From Campylorhamphus procurvoides (Eukaryota; Chordata; Aves; Passeriformes; Dendrocolaptidae): 64,000 nucleotides of DNA. Below the pieces are notes generated by a model, which was not told where the DNA came from, did no database searches, and was given only the letters and a program-made list of their open reading frames with translations. Location: contig WBMV01009269.1 of the NCBI GenBank assembly GCA_013396655.1, forward strand, positions 2,516-66,515, in the 5' to 3' direction. Shown one piece after another: positions 23,901 through 35,900 of the stretch; within the stretch, counting starts at the first letter, position 1, and each line of letters starts with the position of its first letter. The position numbers were made by a program, and so were the translations under genes.

Positions 23901-26900
23901 CTGTACACATGTCCTTTTCCATGTTAGAAACAACATAATGTGTTTTCTTCCTAGTTTTTCAGATGTGTCCTGGAGTAGACATTTTCTGCCTGTGCTGACC
24001 TTGGCACTGCGGCTGTTGCTGTGCCCTGCCAGGCTGTCGCAGGCAGCGAGAGCTGTTTAATTCCATAATGGATTTTAACCTTGAAGGTTGCTTTTCAGCA
24101 GCTTGCTTTGATCAAGTCTGAAAGACCAGCATGCTGGCTGGAGAATCTACAGCTTCAGGATGGAGCTTGAAGCTTCTTTTAACAGACTGTTCAACTCGTG
24201 CTTGAAATAAATGCCTTTTGTGTGGAGGTGGAGGAGCTGACCAGGTTGGAGCAGCCTGTATGTTTGGATGATGATGCAGATTGTCATCCTCCCGCCTGCT
24301 CTGGGCAGGCAGCACACTCTGACCTGCTCTGGGCAGGGAGCACACTCTGACCTGCTCTGCAAGCCTCGGGTGCTTGTTCAGCTCATTCTCTGAGGGCAAC
24401 TTCACCCAGGGGCTGTAAGAGATGCAGGAGCACCCAGATGCCCCCATCCCTGACTCCAGTGCTACCCAGGTACTGTTGGCATTGCCAGAGATCAAGATAC
24501 TTGTCTCATTTGCCATAAAAATCACCTCTCCCCAAATCTCTTTGCTGTGTCACCACCCCCTGAGCTCTCCTGACCAGCCATGGTGTGGGCACTGCTGGGT
24601 GTCCAGCCCTGGGGCCAGAGGCAAAGGGCTTTGCTGTGCTCCCAGGTACCTGCTTAGTGTGGGCCTCGATAGAGCAGCAAATCACAGAAAGACAGAGTCG
24701 CTGAGACTGGAAAAGACCTTCAAGATCAGAGAGTCCAACCTGTGACTGATCCCCACCTTGTCACCCAGCCCAGAGTGCCATGTCCAGTCATTCCTGGGAC
24801 ACCTGCAGGGATGGGCATTCCAAACCTCCCTGGGCAGCCCTTCCAATGCCTGACCATCCTGTCCATGAGGAAGTGTCCAAGTTGCATTTCTCACAACATT
24901 TTAATCCTGATTTTTGGTTTTCCCTAAGTAGTATATTAGTTGACTTGGGGCCCCTGCACTGCAAATGGAGCATTCCTGAACTTTTGTGGTTTGGTGTTTT
25001 TTCAGGAGGTTTTGCTCCAGTCCAGTCAGATGTCCTTTTTGTTTCTGAAGTCTCCCTGGATTTCCCTTTCAGCCAACCTTTGTTTGTGCCCATTGGGAGT
25101 GCTGTGATGAAGGTGGATGCTGCTGTGGACCGAGGGGAACTCGTGCCCAAGCGGCCACTTCTCGCATTAGAGCGTGGTTTGTGCTGACGGCATCGCTGGC
25201 CAGGGAAAGCTTTTCAGAAAGGGCTGTGTTTCTGTGAAATGCAGCTTTCAGTCCCACAGTGTTTACTTGTAGGGCAACTAATGAGTCAACAGACAAAAGC
25301 AGAGAGGGAACCTTCCTTCCTGTTTGTGGAATGTGCTAAGCTCCATTTTAAGATATTCCACCCTTGTGAAGGATACATGGACTCTGCTTTATTGCTTTGA
25401 ACTGAATAGGATTTCTGTCTTTTAACTTCTGTGTGAGAATTAGGAAAGGATTATTCTGGGTAGTCATAATCCACTCCATGTAATTTATTCCTATGGATAA
25501 GGAGAAATAATTTTTAAGGGCTGAGAGTGTTGAGGAGCTGGAATGCAGTGTGGACTCCTGTGGCCTGTGATCATTTTACAGATTTGTTCAGATTCTCTAG
25601 CTGCAAAAAACATTTTGTTCCTTTGACACGTTATCCATCAGAGCAGAAGCACGAGATGTCGGGAGAGGAGGAGAGGAGCTGGAGAGTTTGGCTTGTTACA
25701 CAATCCGTGTTTTCCTGGACACTTCAGTCACACGTTAAATTTTCATTATCTTCTCCCATTGTCTGGGCTAAGATCTGTTGATGTAATTTCTTGCAGTACA
25801 GTTGCTGGAGCAGAGGAAAGCTTTCTTGATGTCATTATTATGAAAAAGGCTTATTCTGTTACTAATGGTCTGGTGGCCAGTGGGAGCAGGATGGTGCTGG
25901 CTGTGATGGCAAGCTCTGATGGCTCAGGGCAGCCAGGAGGCCAAGGAGGGAGATCCTGGGGGCTTTGGTGACTCACAGCAAGCTTGTTCATCTACACCTG
26001 GGTCCTTCTGTAAGCAGGACAAGGGGAAGATTTGGCTGGAAAAAGATTTAGATTAGATATTAGGAAGAAATTCCTCCCTGTGAAGGTGGTGAGGCCCTGG
26101 CACAGGGTGCCCAGAGAAGCTGGGGCTGCCCCTGGATCCCTGCAAGTGTCCAAGGCCAGGTTGGACAGGGCTTGGAGCACCCAGGGCTATTGGAAGGTGT
26201 CCCTGCCCATGGCAGGGGTGGAAGGGAATGAGCATTGAGGTCCCTTCCAACCCAAACCCTTCTGGGATTCTCTGATCTCCCTTTACTGCTTCCTCTTCAT
26301 TTGAAGTCAGTATTTTGTTTAGGTTGTTAAAATACACAGAGAGCAGACCCAGTTCTTAAAGAACAAATAAACAGCAAGTTCATCACTGAATAATTTATCA
26401 TCTCAAACCTGATTAACAGTGTTTAGCCCTCCCAATTCTTGTCTAACTTGATGTGGTGGTTGGCCTCCAGAGTTCTCGCTTTGGATCACAGTGTTCATAC
26501 ATCCGTGTTCCATCTGGGGCTGGGAGATACACATTGAAACTATTAATAGCACAGTTTCCTTGACTGGGGTTTAGGGCCTTCCAGCAAAGTTCCTGGCTTT
26601 TATTATAGACTTTTTTCTGTTCAGACCATTCTTTATGCCTCAGGCCCTCATCTGAGGAGAATGGGGATACTTTCCTGCCTCAGTGGATGAGATGTTTGTT
26701 AATAATTGTGGGGTTTCTCAGAAGCTCCAGTGATGGGATCGGTGTGAGCACACGAGAGGGGATGGTCTCTGAGGTCAGCAGGGCTCTGCTGCTCACCATG
26801 ACCCAAAACTGCACGAGTACTTGTCAATAAAGAGGCCTTAGAGAAAACATAGATGAGAAATAACCACAGAAATCCAGGTTTTTTTCCGAAAATGTTAAAA

Positions 26901-29900
26901 TTTACCTGCAAGAACTGACTGGCTCGTTTTTATCCCCCATGAAATAGCTCAGAGTCTGTGTTTTACAAGGATTAGGTGCTCAGGCTTGCTGCTGCAGAAA
27001 TATGAGTGATATTTAATGGTTTAGAGCATGAGTATTTTGTACAGGGTTATTTTTGTAAGAATAAATAGTATGTATGAAAATATCAGTTTTAAAATTGGAA
27101 ACAGAGAAAGTCCAGTGGAATTTTGACTTGATACTGTGACAATAGAGTTGTTTTATCAAGGCCCAGCACTGCTGGCCTGCATTGATTTGAAGATTTATGT
27201 ACTTGTATTGCTGCCCATATGAAATTTTTATAGGCATTATATTACAGTGATTATTGAGGTTACTTGACAAATAAAGAAAATCTTTGTTAATGTGGTTTGA
27301 CTGAGTGATTGTGACATTATAAATTAGGCAAAGAAGATGTTAAGTGCCCTGCAGCCAGGCGAGGTGCCCGATGGAGCTGCTGGTGCCTTGTTTGCTGGGG
27401 ATCCCTGGCAGCTCCAGGGTTACAGCCTGGGCAGAACAAGGGATTGTACATTGGTTTGACATGAGCTAAAACCTGATGCAGGATTAAAGAGTGACCGGGG
27501 TGTCCCCTGGGAAGTGCTGTGACCCCACAGGTCACCCTGAGCCCAAAGCTGGCACAGTCCCTGCCCTGGGCGGCTGTGCCAGGGATGGACAGCCCTTCAG
27601 AGGAAGGAATTTTCCCAATGTCTGTCCCCCCTGCCCTGCCCTGGCCCAGCCTGTGGCTGTTCCCTCTGCTCCTGTCCCTGTTCCTGGGAGCAAAGCCCAG
27701 CTCCCTGCTCCTCTCAGGGACTTGCAGAGCCAGAAGGTCCCCCCTGAGCCTCCTTTTCTCCAGGCTGAGCCCCCCCAGCTCCCCCAGCCCCTTCCCAGCT
27801 CCCTTCCCTGGACATGCCCCAGCCCCTCTGAGTTCTCATCTGAGGCTCCCATTGATCCAGTCTTTTCCATGGATGTTCCATTTCATTGTTCCTTTTCTTC
27901 AAAGTATGGTAAAGTCTGGTTTTAAAAAAGCAATTTCAAGTAACTCTTCTTTTTTTTTTTTCCTTTTTTTTTTCCCCTCAGTATCCGCAGTGTTATGCAG
28001 AAATACCTCGAGGAAAGGGGTGAATTAACCTTTGACAAGATCTTTCATCAGAGAATTGGTAAGTCATGCTGCAATCAAATGTTACTCATGTAAATATTTT
28101 AAAGATTTGATTTGGTTTTTACATTTCTCTGTGATGACTGCTGAGAAATCAGTGCTGTGGATGGTCTGAAGAACCAGGGAATATGGACAGGACTTAGTGA
28201 AACAAAGGTCTTCAATAAAATGAAATGTTGTGAAAGGGAAGAAGATGAAGCAAGGCAATCTGTCAACTTCAGGTTCTGGAAAACTACAGGGAAAATAATT
28301 AAATTATTTGGAAACATTGAGGAGAAAATTATATTACTTGGTATGGGCTTGTCAACAATATAATGTGTCACATCAGTTACAGTTTTTTTCCTCTACAGAG
28401 GTAATGAGCCTCTTGATACAGGAGCAGGAGTAGAGAAGATCTCCTATGTGTTGTCTTGACCCTCTGACTTCATGTTCTTGCTCACAGTGTGGGGAGATGT
28501 GGCCTGGGTGAAACTGCTGTGTACTGGGGGTGAGACTCTGGGAAAATGAACTCGTGGAGCCATTAGTCAGTATTCCATGGAAAGGGGAATCCAGGGACTT
28601 GGCACAGGAACTTCAGAGAGCAGTGCTGCAGTTAATTTGAGTGCAGGGCTGAAGAACCTCTGGGTCCTGCTGACGTGCTGTGACCACACTCAAAGTGCAG
28701 GAGGGGAAGGCTGGAGTGCTGCAGGGAGACCCAGCAGTGCTGCAGGGAGACCCAGCAGTGCTGCAGGGAGACCCAGCTGTGCCCTCCCCAGCAGTGCTGC
28801 AGGGAGACCCAGCAGTGCTGCAGGGAGACCCAGCAGTGCTGCAGGGAGATCCAGCTGTGCCCTCCCCAGCTGTGCTGGGCCACTCACACAAGCACAGCCT
28901 GCAGAACCTCGGTGGGGGTGGACGTGTCTCAGTGCCTTGGCTGTGACACGAGCCCTGCGTTGTGTTGGCTCAGCTGGATCACATGACTAAATATAAAATC
29001 AGGGTTGTAGCCAGTGAGGCATGGGAAGTAATCCTCTTCTGGCAGGATGTTTTGTCCATGCTGGCACTGGATTACAAAATATACGTGGACCTGCTGGGAA
29101 GAGTCCAGGAAAGAGCAGTGGGAATGAGCAGACCTTGCTGAGCAGTCTGTTAAATGTGACCTACAGGGAAGTATTGAAATAGGGTGTGATGTGGGTGGTG
29201 AAAGGGAGAAGTGAGGGTGAACATTATTCAAAATCAGAAAAGCTATTGCAGCAATGATGAGGTTAGTCCGTTTTCCAGAGGCTTAGCGTGTCAAGTAAGA
29301 AAAATCTGGATACAAAAAGAACCATTTCAGTAGCAGGGTGGGTAGCAAAGCAGGGAATGGACCTCATGAGAGGCTTCTGACAGCAGATTTGGGGAGTGGG
29401 TTTGCTGGGATAGCACAGGTGCTCTTTCCTGTCTTGCAAAATGGGGAACAGGCTCAAAAGACACGAGGAGGTGCAAGGTTTTATTGCTGTCTGAAATGCA
29501 GCGAGACTGCAATGAACAAAGTGCTCCTGTACCTGCTTTCCCAGGAAAGGTGGTGACACGAGGGCATCTCTGGGCAGGTTGAGCTCGGGCTGGTCTCCCC
29601 TCTGGCTGGAGCAGAGAAGCCCCAAAGCTTTCCTGCTTGCCTGGCAGCATGTGGCTCAGCAAGTGGGAGAATATTCTGGAGTGGGAGTTTTAGGTATTGC
29701 CACATTAAAATAGTGTTCTTGTGTCTTGGATTGTCATTAGTGGGTCTCAGAGCTATGGAAATCCCAGGCTGAAGGATGTGTCCATGGAAGTCCTGTGGAG
29801 CTTTCCAGTGTGTTACAGCAGCTGAAGTGTGGTCTGGATTTGTGCATGAAACTGACTTTTTATTGTGGCCAAAAATGTTGCCACGTAAATGCACAGATAG

Positions 29901-32900
29901 CTGTTTGCTTGCACTGACACCTCCGTGTGTGTTTCAGCTCCGATGCCTGTGCTGAATCACTAATATTTTGCTGTAGCATGGCAGTTGCAAAATAAGCAGA
30001 ATTTTAAGCAACCAAACACAGCCTGACTTCAGCTGAGCCTGTTTGGGGCCAGTGAAATGAAGAAGTCCTTTTTTTGTTTTTTTTCTTTAAAGAAGTCAAA
30101 CAGACCAAGTTCTATGTAATGGATATTTCTATTTATGTAATTCAGTGTTTGTCATTACCAGTTGGTTCTGAAGAACAGAGAGGACTGTTGCAGTTATTTT
30201 GATAAGTTACAGCAATTATAATTAGGTAATTAGAGCTTTGGAAGGGTTAGATATTTCCTTTTCCCCCCATGTTGGTAGGAGCCATTGAAGGTGGAATTTC
30301 AGAGCCCAGAGTTGCATTAACATCTTAGTTTCTCACCCAGATGTTGAGCTGCAGAGGGAAGGGTTTCCTCCTCCTTTCCCCTGGTACAGTCAGAGCAGGA
30401 CTTGTCCTGGATTACCTGGAAAGGAGGAGCAGTTCTTTTACCACTTTGCTGGAGTTTCAGTTGTTTATGAACATGAAATAGGATTTAGAATGAAATTAAA
30501 AAAAAAGGATTAAAACTAAACATGACTGTTTTTAACAGCAGACTTTGCATTACACTGGAAAATATTCTATTTTCTTACTGTGGTTCTTCATTTAAATTTT
30601 ATTGCGTTTTCTAGTGTGTTCTTTGCCATTCAATTAGCTCTGTTTCCAGACATTAGCATAATTGCTTGTGGTAAAGTACCTGCAATTTTAGGCGAGCATT
30701 ATGCAAAAGGCTGTGGAAAGAAAATATGGGAAGGTAATTAAAAGTCTAATCACCCTTTTGTTCTGCTTGTTGTCTGTTTGCACGGTGGGGATGTGGCCAG
30801 CCCACAGACAAGGCAGGTGTGAGGTGGAGTCTCCCTGAACCGAGTGCATGAATCTCTGAGTGGTGATTCTGTGGGTTCATCTCTTCCTGCCACCTCCTTT
30901 GGGTTGTTCTTTCCCCCCTCAAGAGCCATCCCATACCCACTGCTGTGTCCTCATATCCTGCCTGTAAACTGCATTGAGCTACCTGCTTTTGCCTTGGCAA
31001 GTGCTGTAAATGAGGACTGTGAAGCTTTTTTTTTCCCCCCTCAGACCTAAATTCTTCGGCACAGCTTCAGGTCACTGTTTTTTTCTGGTTTTCACTCTCC
31101 TTTCAAATATAATCCCAGGCTTTGATCAGCTGTCTGATACGAGGTCTCTGATGTCATGTAGAGTTGTTCCTCTGGATCTTTTCCTGTGAATGTGTCTAAT
31201 TATGGTGCTGATCTCGTCATCTGCGAGTTTTTATCTTTAATGAGCCCTAAAATCCTTTTAGGGTCAGTGCTTTCCGGGTCCCGTGTCAAAGGCTGGCCCG
31301 AATTCCTCCCCTGCCACCTCCTCCAGGTGTGCAGCTGCAGGGAGTGGTGGTGGCAGCTTGGGCTTGGAAACCAAGTCCTTTAGGATGAGAATAAGAGCAT
31401 GGAACTCATCAGGGGTGAGGATGGCCTGGAGGCTTCATCCTATTTGCATAAACAAGCATCTGTTGTCTATTTCCATCTTTTCCCTGGTGAAGGCAAATAG
31501 GCTGCCCTCATCTCCTGCCAGGGGCACTGCTGTTGGCCACAGCCACGCTCCAGAATGCTCCTGAACTCTCTAAGAATGGCTGGCTGAGTCAGAGGACACG
31601 AAGCTCCTGGGAGCCCCCAGAAGGGAGCTCTGGTAGCGCTGCCAGCCCAGCCTGTTCCTGCCCAAGCTGCTTCCTCACAGCACAAGCCTTGGGGAAGTAC
31701 AGCCTGTCTCACAGCCGAGTGCGTAACCACCTTAGCTGGTTTGCCTCTTACCACATCCTGTTTGCTACAACACCAGATTATCAGTTTCTTCAGAAAAAGA
31801 GACGTTTTGAGATGGTTGTGGAAGTGTCCAAGGCCAGGCTGGACGGGGCTTGGAGTGACCTGGGCTAGTGGAAGGTGTCCCTGCCCATGGCAGGGGGTGG
31901 GATGGGATGAGCTTTAAAGTTCCTTCCATCCTGAACTGTTCTGTGATTCAGGTATTCCAGTATCCATAATTTACATGTGGAATCCACTCCACAACTGCAT
32001 TAAGATTGCATGTGGAGTCCTTCTCATGCTCCTTGTCCTGCAGGGAAATGAGCTGTCAGGAGTGTGGCTGCTGGGCAGATCCAGGGCTGCTGCAGGCAGG
32101 GTGCCTGGGGGCATTCAGGGGAGTCGAGGAGGTCATAATATTGCTTTAGAAAGGATTATCTTGGTTGGTCAATGCTCTGGAGCAAACCTGCTGCCACTTC
32201 CAGTTCAGTGACTCGGGGCTTTCAGACAAACTGCATCTACCCATGAGGCAGGGAATAAAGCTGGATTAGAGATCCTGGAATGTGATGCTTAAGCATCCTG
32301 GAGCTTCATGTCCTGCTTAGGTTCAGCCTGGGGTTCTCTGATGAGTGCTTGGTTTCCTCCTGAAGGCAGACAGACTGCTCTCATCTCTTGAAGCTGATGG
32401 GATGTGGTGGTTTGTCTCCACCCTTCTCAGTTTCTCATCTCTTTGCAGAGCCGTTGGGTTTGGGTCTTGGGAAGGATGAGAACAGGAGGTATTTTAGCTG
32501 TTTCAGCAGCTGGTCTTGCTGAAATACAAGTTTTTCACCTTGCCTAGGAAGTAACTTGATTTTTTTTTTCTCCCTGAAGCTGGATCTGTTTTATTCCCAC
32601 AAAATAAAAAAACTTGTCAAAGAACTAATTAGAACAACTTGTAGTTGACGTAATGAGTTACAAACTTTTTTTTCCCTATTTACCATCCACTTTTGCATAG
32701 TGAGGGATGATCTTTCTTGGGTGATTCATTTCACTGTCTTTCATATCCTCCCTCCTCACCCAGCAGGCTCCAAACTGGAGGCCTTCCCAGCCGGGGTGAG
32801 CATTCTGCCATCTGCATCAGTGCTGCCTCCTGCCCACTCTGAGGCTCCTGCTCTGCTCCCATCATCCTGCTCCCGCTCAGCATGGATCCTGGGGGTTTGG

Positions 32901-35900
32901 AGCTCTTCAGCTGAGCTTCTAGAACTGTTCTGTAGTTCCTTGGGCACAGGAACTTCTCTGCCTCAGCTTGAGGGAGACGTGCTCCTGACCCTTCTGGCTG
33001 CTGTTTCCTCCAGCTTGGTCATGGACAACTTTGTTATAAAAAACCCAAACGCCAAAACTGGGGCGAGAGCAGCTACACAGGTTTGGGTTGGGGTTTTTTT
33101 TGGGGCAATGAGTCATGCTGTCTGTTGCTTGTTTCTTCAGGTATGGACTCCTATTTCATTATTTCAGAGCTTTGGTGCTAATCATTAGATAGGAGTTAAA
33201 AATGTGTTGAGGAAAACATTCTTGCTCTTCCTCTTTGTGCTGGCGGCGTGGCAGAGCACTGCACTCCCCGAGCTGCCTAAAAATAACAGGCTGGGAAAAG
33301 TGCCTCCCTGGAGCATTATTTAAGCTATTGTTTAATTTAAGCAGAAGATCTATGTGCTGTTGGCATTCTGGACTAATTAAATAGTCCTCTGAGGAAATAA
33401 CAATGAAGGCAATAAAACTTGGTGGGGAGTAAAGCAAAGCACCTGAGTTTTTGGCTGTGAAGTGAGCAGGGATGACTTTTCTTAGCTGTGTATCATGAGA
33501 CTCGTAGCACTGTGATAATTTTGCTTTATTCTGGTGCTTTGATATTAGATAATGTGCAGCCAGATAGCAGGGGAAAATTGTTACTTGGTGGGGTTTCTGT
33601 AAAATCAAAGAGCCAGGTTGTTTGTTCAAGTGGTTTTTCTCGGGGGTTCCGGTTCTGACCTGGCAGCCACCACACAGAAGCAGACACCACCAAAATTAGG
33701 AAGTTGCGTTAGGAACAAAAAAATTACATTTGAAATACTCTTTAAAGGCTGATCTTCTTCTTTCTTGTGTTATTTCTTATTTTCAATGCAAGTTGAGCCT
33801 GGAGCTCGGATTGTGGACAGTCTGCAGGAGGTTCTCAGGGATCTGCTGAAATGGTCCTTGCACAGTTCTGTGATCAGTTAAAAACAACACAGAACCCAAA
33901 CCACAAGGAGATGGTGGAAACTGGGGGACTAAACCGAAACAGAAACTCTTAACAACGTGCAGCATCTCACAGAGAAGCTGCTCCTCAGACCATTTTCTGC
34001 TTGTATCAAATGGGGGGGGCAGTGAACACAGAAAATCCACACTCGGAGCTAGCTAAAACTCCACCTATTTTACTGTTTGCAGTGTTTTTCACCAAATTAG
34101 TGTTAGATTTATGATCTGTTTATGTCATAATTTCAGTCTTACTGGAAGCTACATTTCTTTCGACACCCTCTTGTTTTGTGGTAAAATAAAGTGGTCCTTG
34201 GCATGAATTACATCGAAAATTGTTTAGAGGGATGTTGATGAAACTCCTGCTGTAGATTTTATGTGCCTTGGAGTTGTCTGTCTTGATGTCAGGGACAAAG
34301 GCGCTATCAAAATGCATGTATTCATTTGGGGTTTTATTCTGATGATAAATAATTGAGCATTTCTTTGTTGGGCTGCAGCCTGATCCCCTGCCTGCCTTTA
34401 TGGGGCGTTGAAGATGCTCAGTTGTGTGATTTCCCAGTCGAGCTGCAGATTAAGTCTAAGCTCTAAAATAGGAAAAATATATATCCTATCATCTGGAACA
34501 TCACATAATGGGTAATGTACATGTGCTGGTATATTTGCATTTATATGCAGTGTAGTTCTTGGAAGATTTAAGGCATGGGGAAGAAGTCTTTATCTCAGCA
34601 GAGCAGTGCAATTGCACAGTTTTGGGTTAAATTATCAAGAATTCCAGGCAGACTGGAAATTCTGAACAGAAGTTGTATCGTAGGAGAGAAGAAGAGAATA
34701 TTAACGAATATCACTATTTATAGAGAGAACAAATCATCGATTACTTGAATGACGTTTCTCTTGGATGTTTCCAGTGGAGCTCCCAGCAAACACCCCCCAG
34801 GCAGCCCTGCCCCAGCTGCAGCATCCCCTGTGCACCTGCCAAAGGTGTGTTTGGTTTGCCACAGGAACCTTCTGGGTGAACTCCTTCCCTTTGGATCAGG
34901 TGTGCCCTGGGTGGTGAGTTCTGTCCTCCCATGGCTGCCCACAGAGCCCTTGGTCTTCTGCAGCAGAGGCTCTCCTGTCTCTCCTCCAGCTTTAGGCTGT
35001 GTTTGGGAGGGTTAGGGTGAGTCTCAGTGAAAGGCTCTTCCCCCAGAGGGTGATGGGCACTGACCAGGCTCCCCAGGGCAGTGGGCACAGCCCCGAGGCT
35101 GCCAGAGCTCCAGGAGGGTTTGAACAACAGGACGGGGACAGGAGTTTATTGTTGGGTTATCCTGGGCAGGGCCAGGGGTTGGACTGGATGGTCCTTGTGG
35201 GTCCTTTCCAGTTCAGGAGCTTCTCTGATTAATACCGTGCCAAAGATAGTGTTTCCTGTATCCTGAGCCACCTTTGCCCATTTCTGGTGGAATGTTCTCT
35301 TTGTACACCTTCACTGTTCATACACAATTCTGATTTCTGCTTCCTCCCACCCTGCAATTCCTCAGTCAAAGTCAATCTGAAACGTTTGCACTCCCATGGA
35401 GCTTTTATCAGTGTGTCTTGAAACAGTTCATGGACTAATTAAGCCTCTGAACACCACTGTGAAATGGGGAAATATTACTTTTCCATGTCTGTATCTTGGC
35501 ATAATAACAGCTTTAATGAGATTTACCTGCATAGCTCTGTAGTACTAATAAAGCAGATTCTCTGGGCCTGCCAGTGCTGCTCATTCCTCTCAGTGGGATA
35601 ACTGATCAGTAACAGGAGAACAGCTCAGGAACCAGCAGCAGAGTCAGTAGAATCTAAATTACTGGAGCTATTAAATGTTCTCACTTTCAGCAGTGCTTTT
35701 AAGGGCTGGAGTGGTCGGGCAGGCGCAGAGCGGAGGAGCTGGAGAGCTCTAGCTATCAATTATCCCATGGACTCATTTCCAAATGCTGTTACTGTTCCAT
35801 ACCAATATCCATCCTATAAAAGAACATGCATAGTGCACATGGCAGCCCCCCTGGGGATTTGGTCCAGGTTGGCTGCAGAACATCCCTTGGTGCACTGTCA

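Larger units (their letters stand above)
28059..31817 (+). other. GRK3 intron 2, first part
   Basis: Intron 2 runs 28059-42342. This part contains the 78-bp higher-order minisatellite and a diverged CR1-like stretch at 28985-29150. The AT-rich sequence at about 30520-30740 contains several TAATTA/CAATTA words and no repeat. No exon or RNA gene is recognised. Confidence 0.55.

Noticed and set aside
28716..28871. CRISPR-like array
   Set aside because: The units are directly abutting tandem repeats with a repeated spacer, in vertebrate intronic DNA.
28577..28990. Repeat-containing open frame (QGDPAV-type repeats)
   Set aside because: The openness comes from the 21-base tandem unit; it lies in intron 2 and no splice sites place it in GRK3.
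32700..33188. Plus-strand open frame of 162 codons in intron 2
   Set aside because: No recognised domain and no in-phase splice sites; exons 2 and 3 already join correctly.
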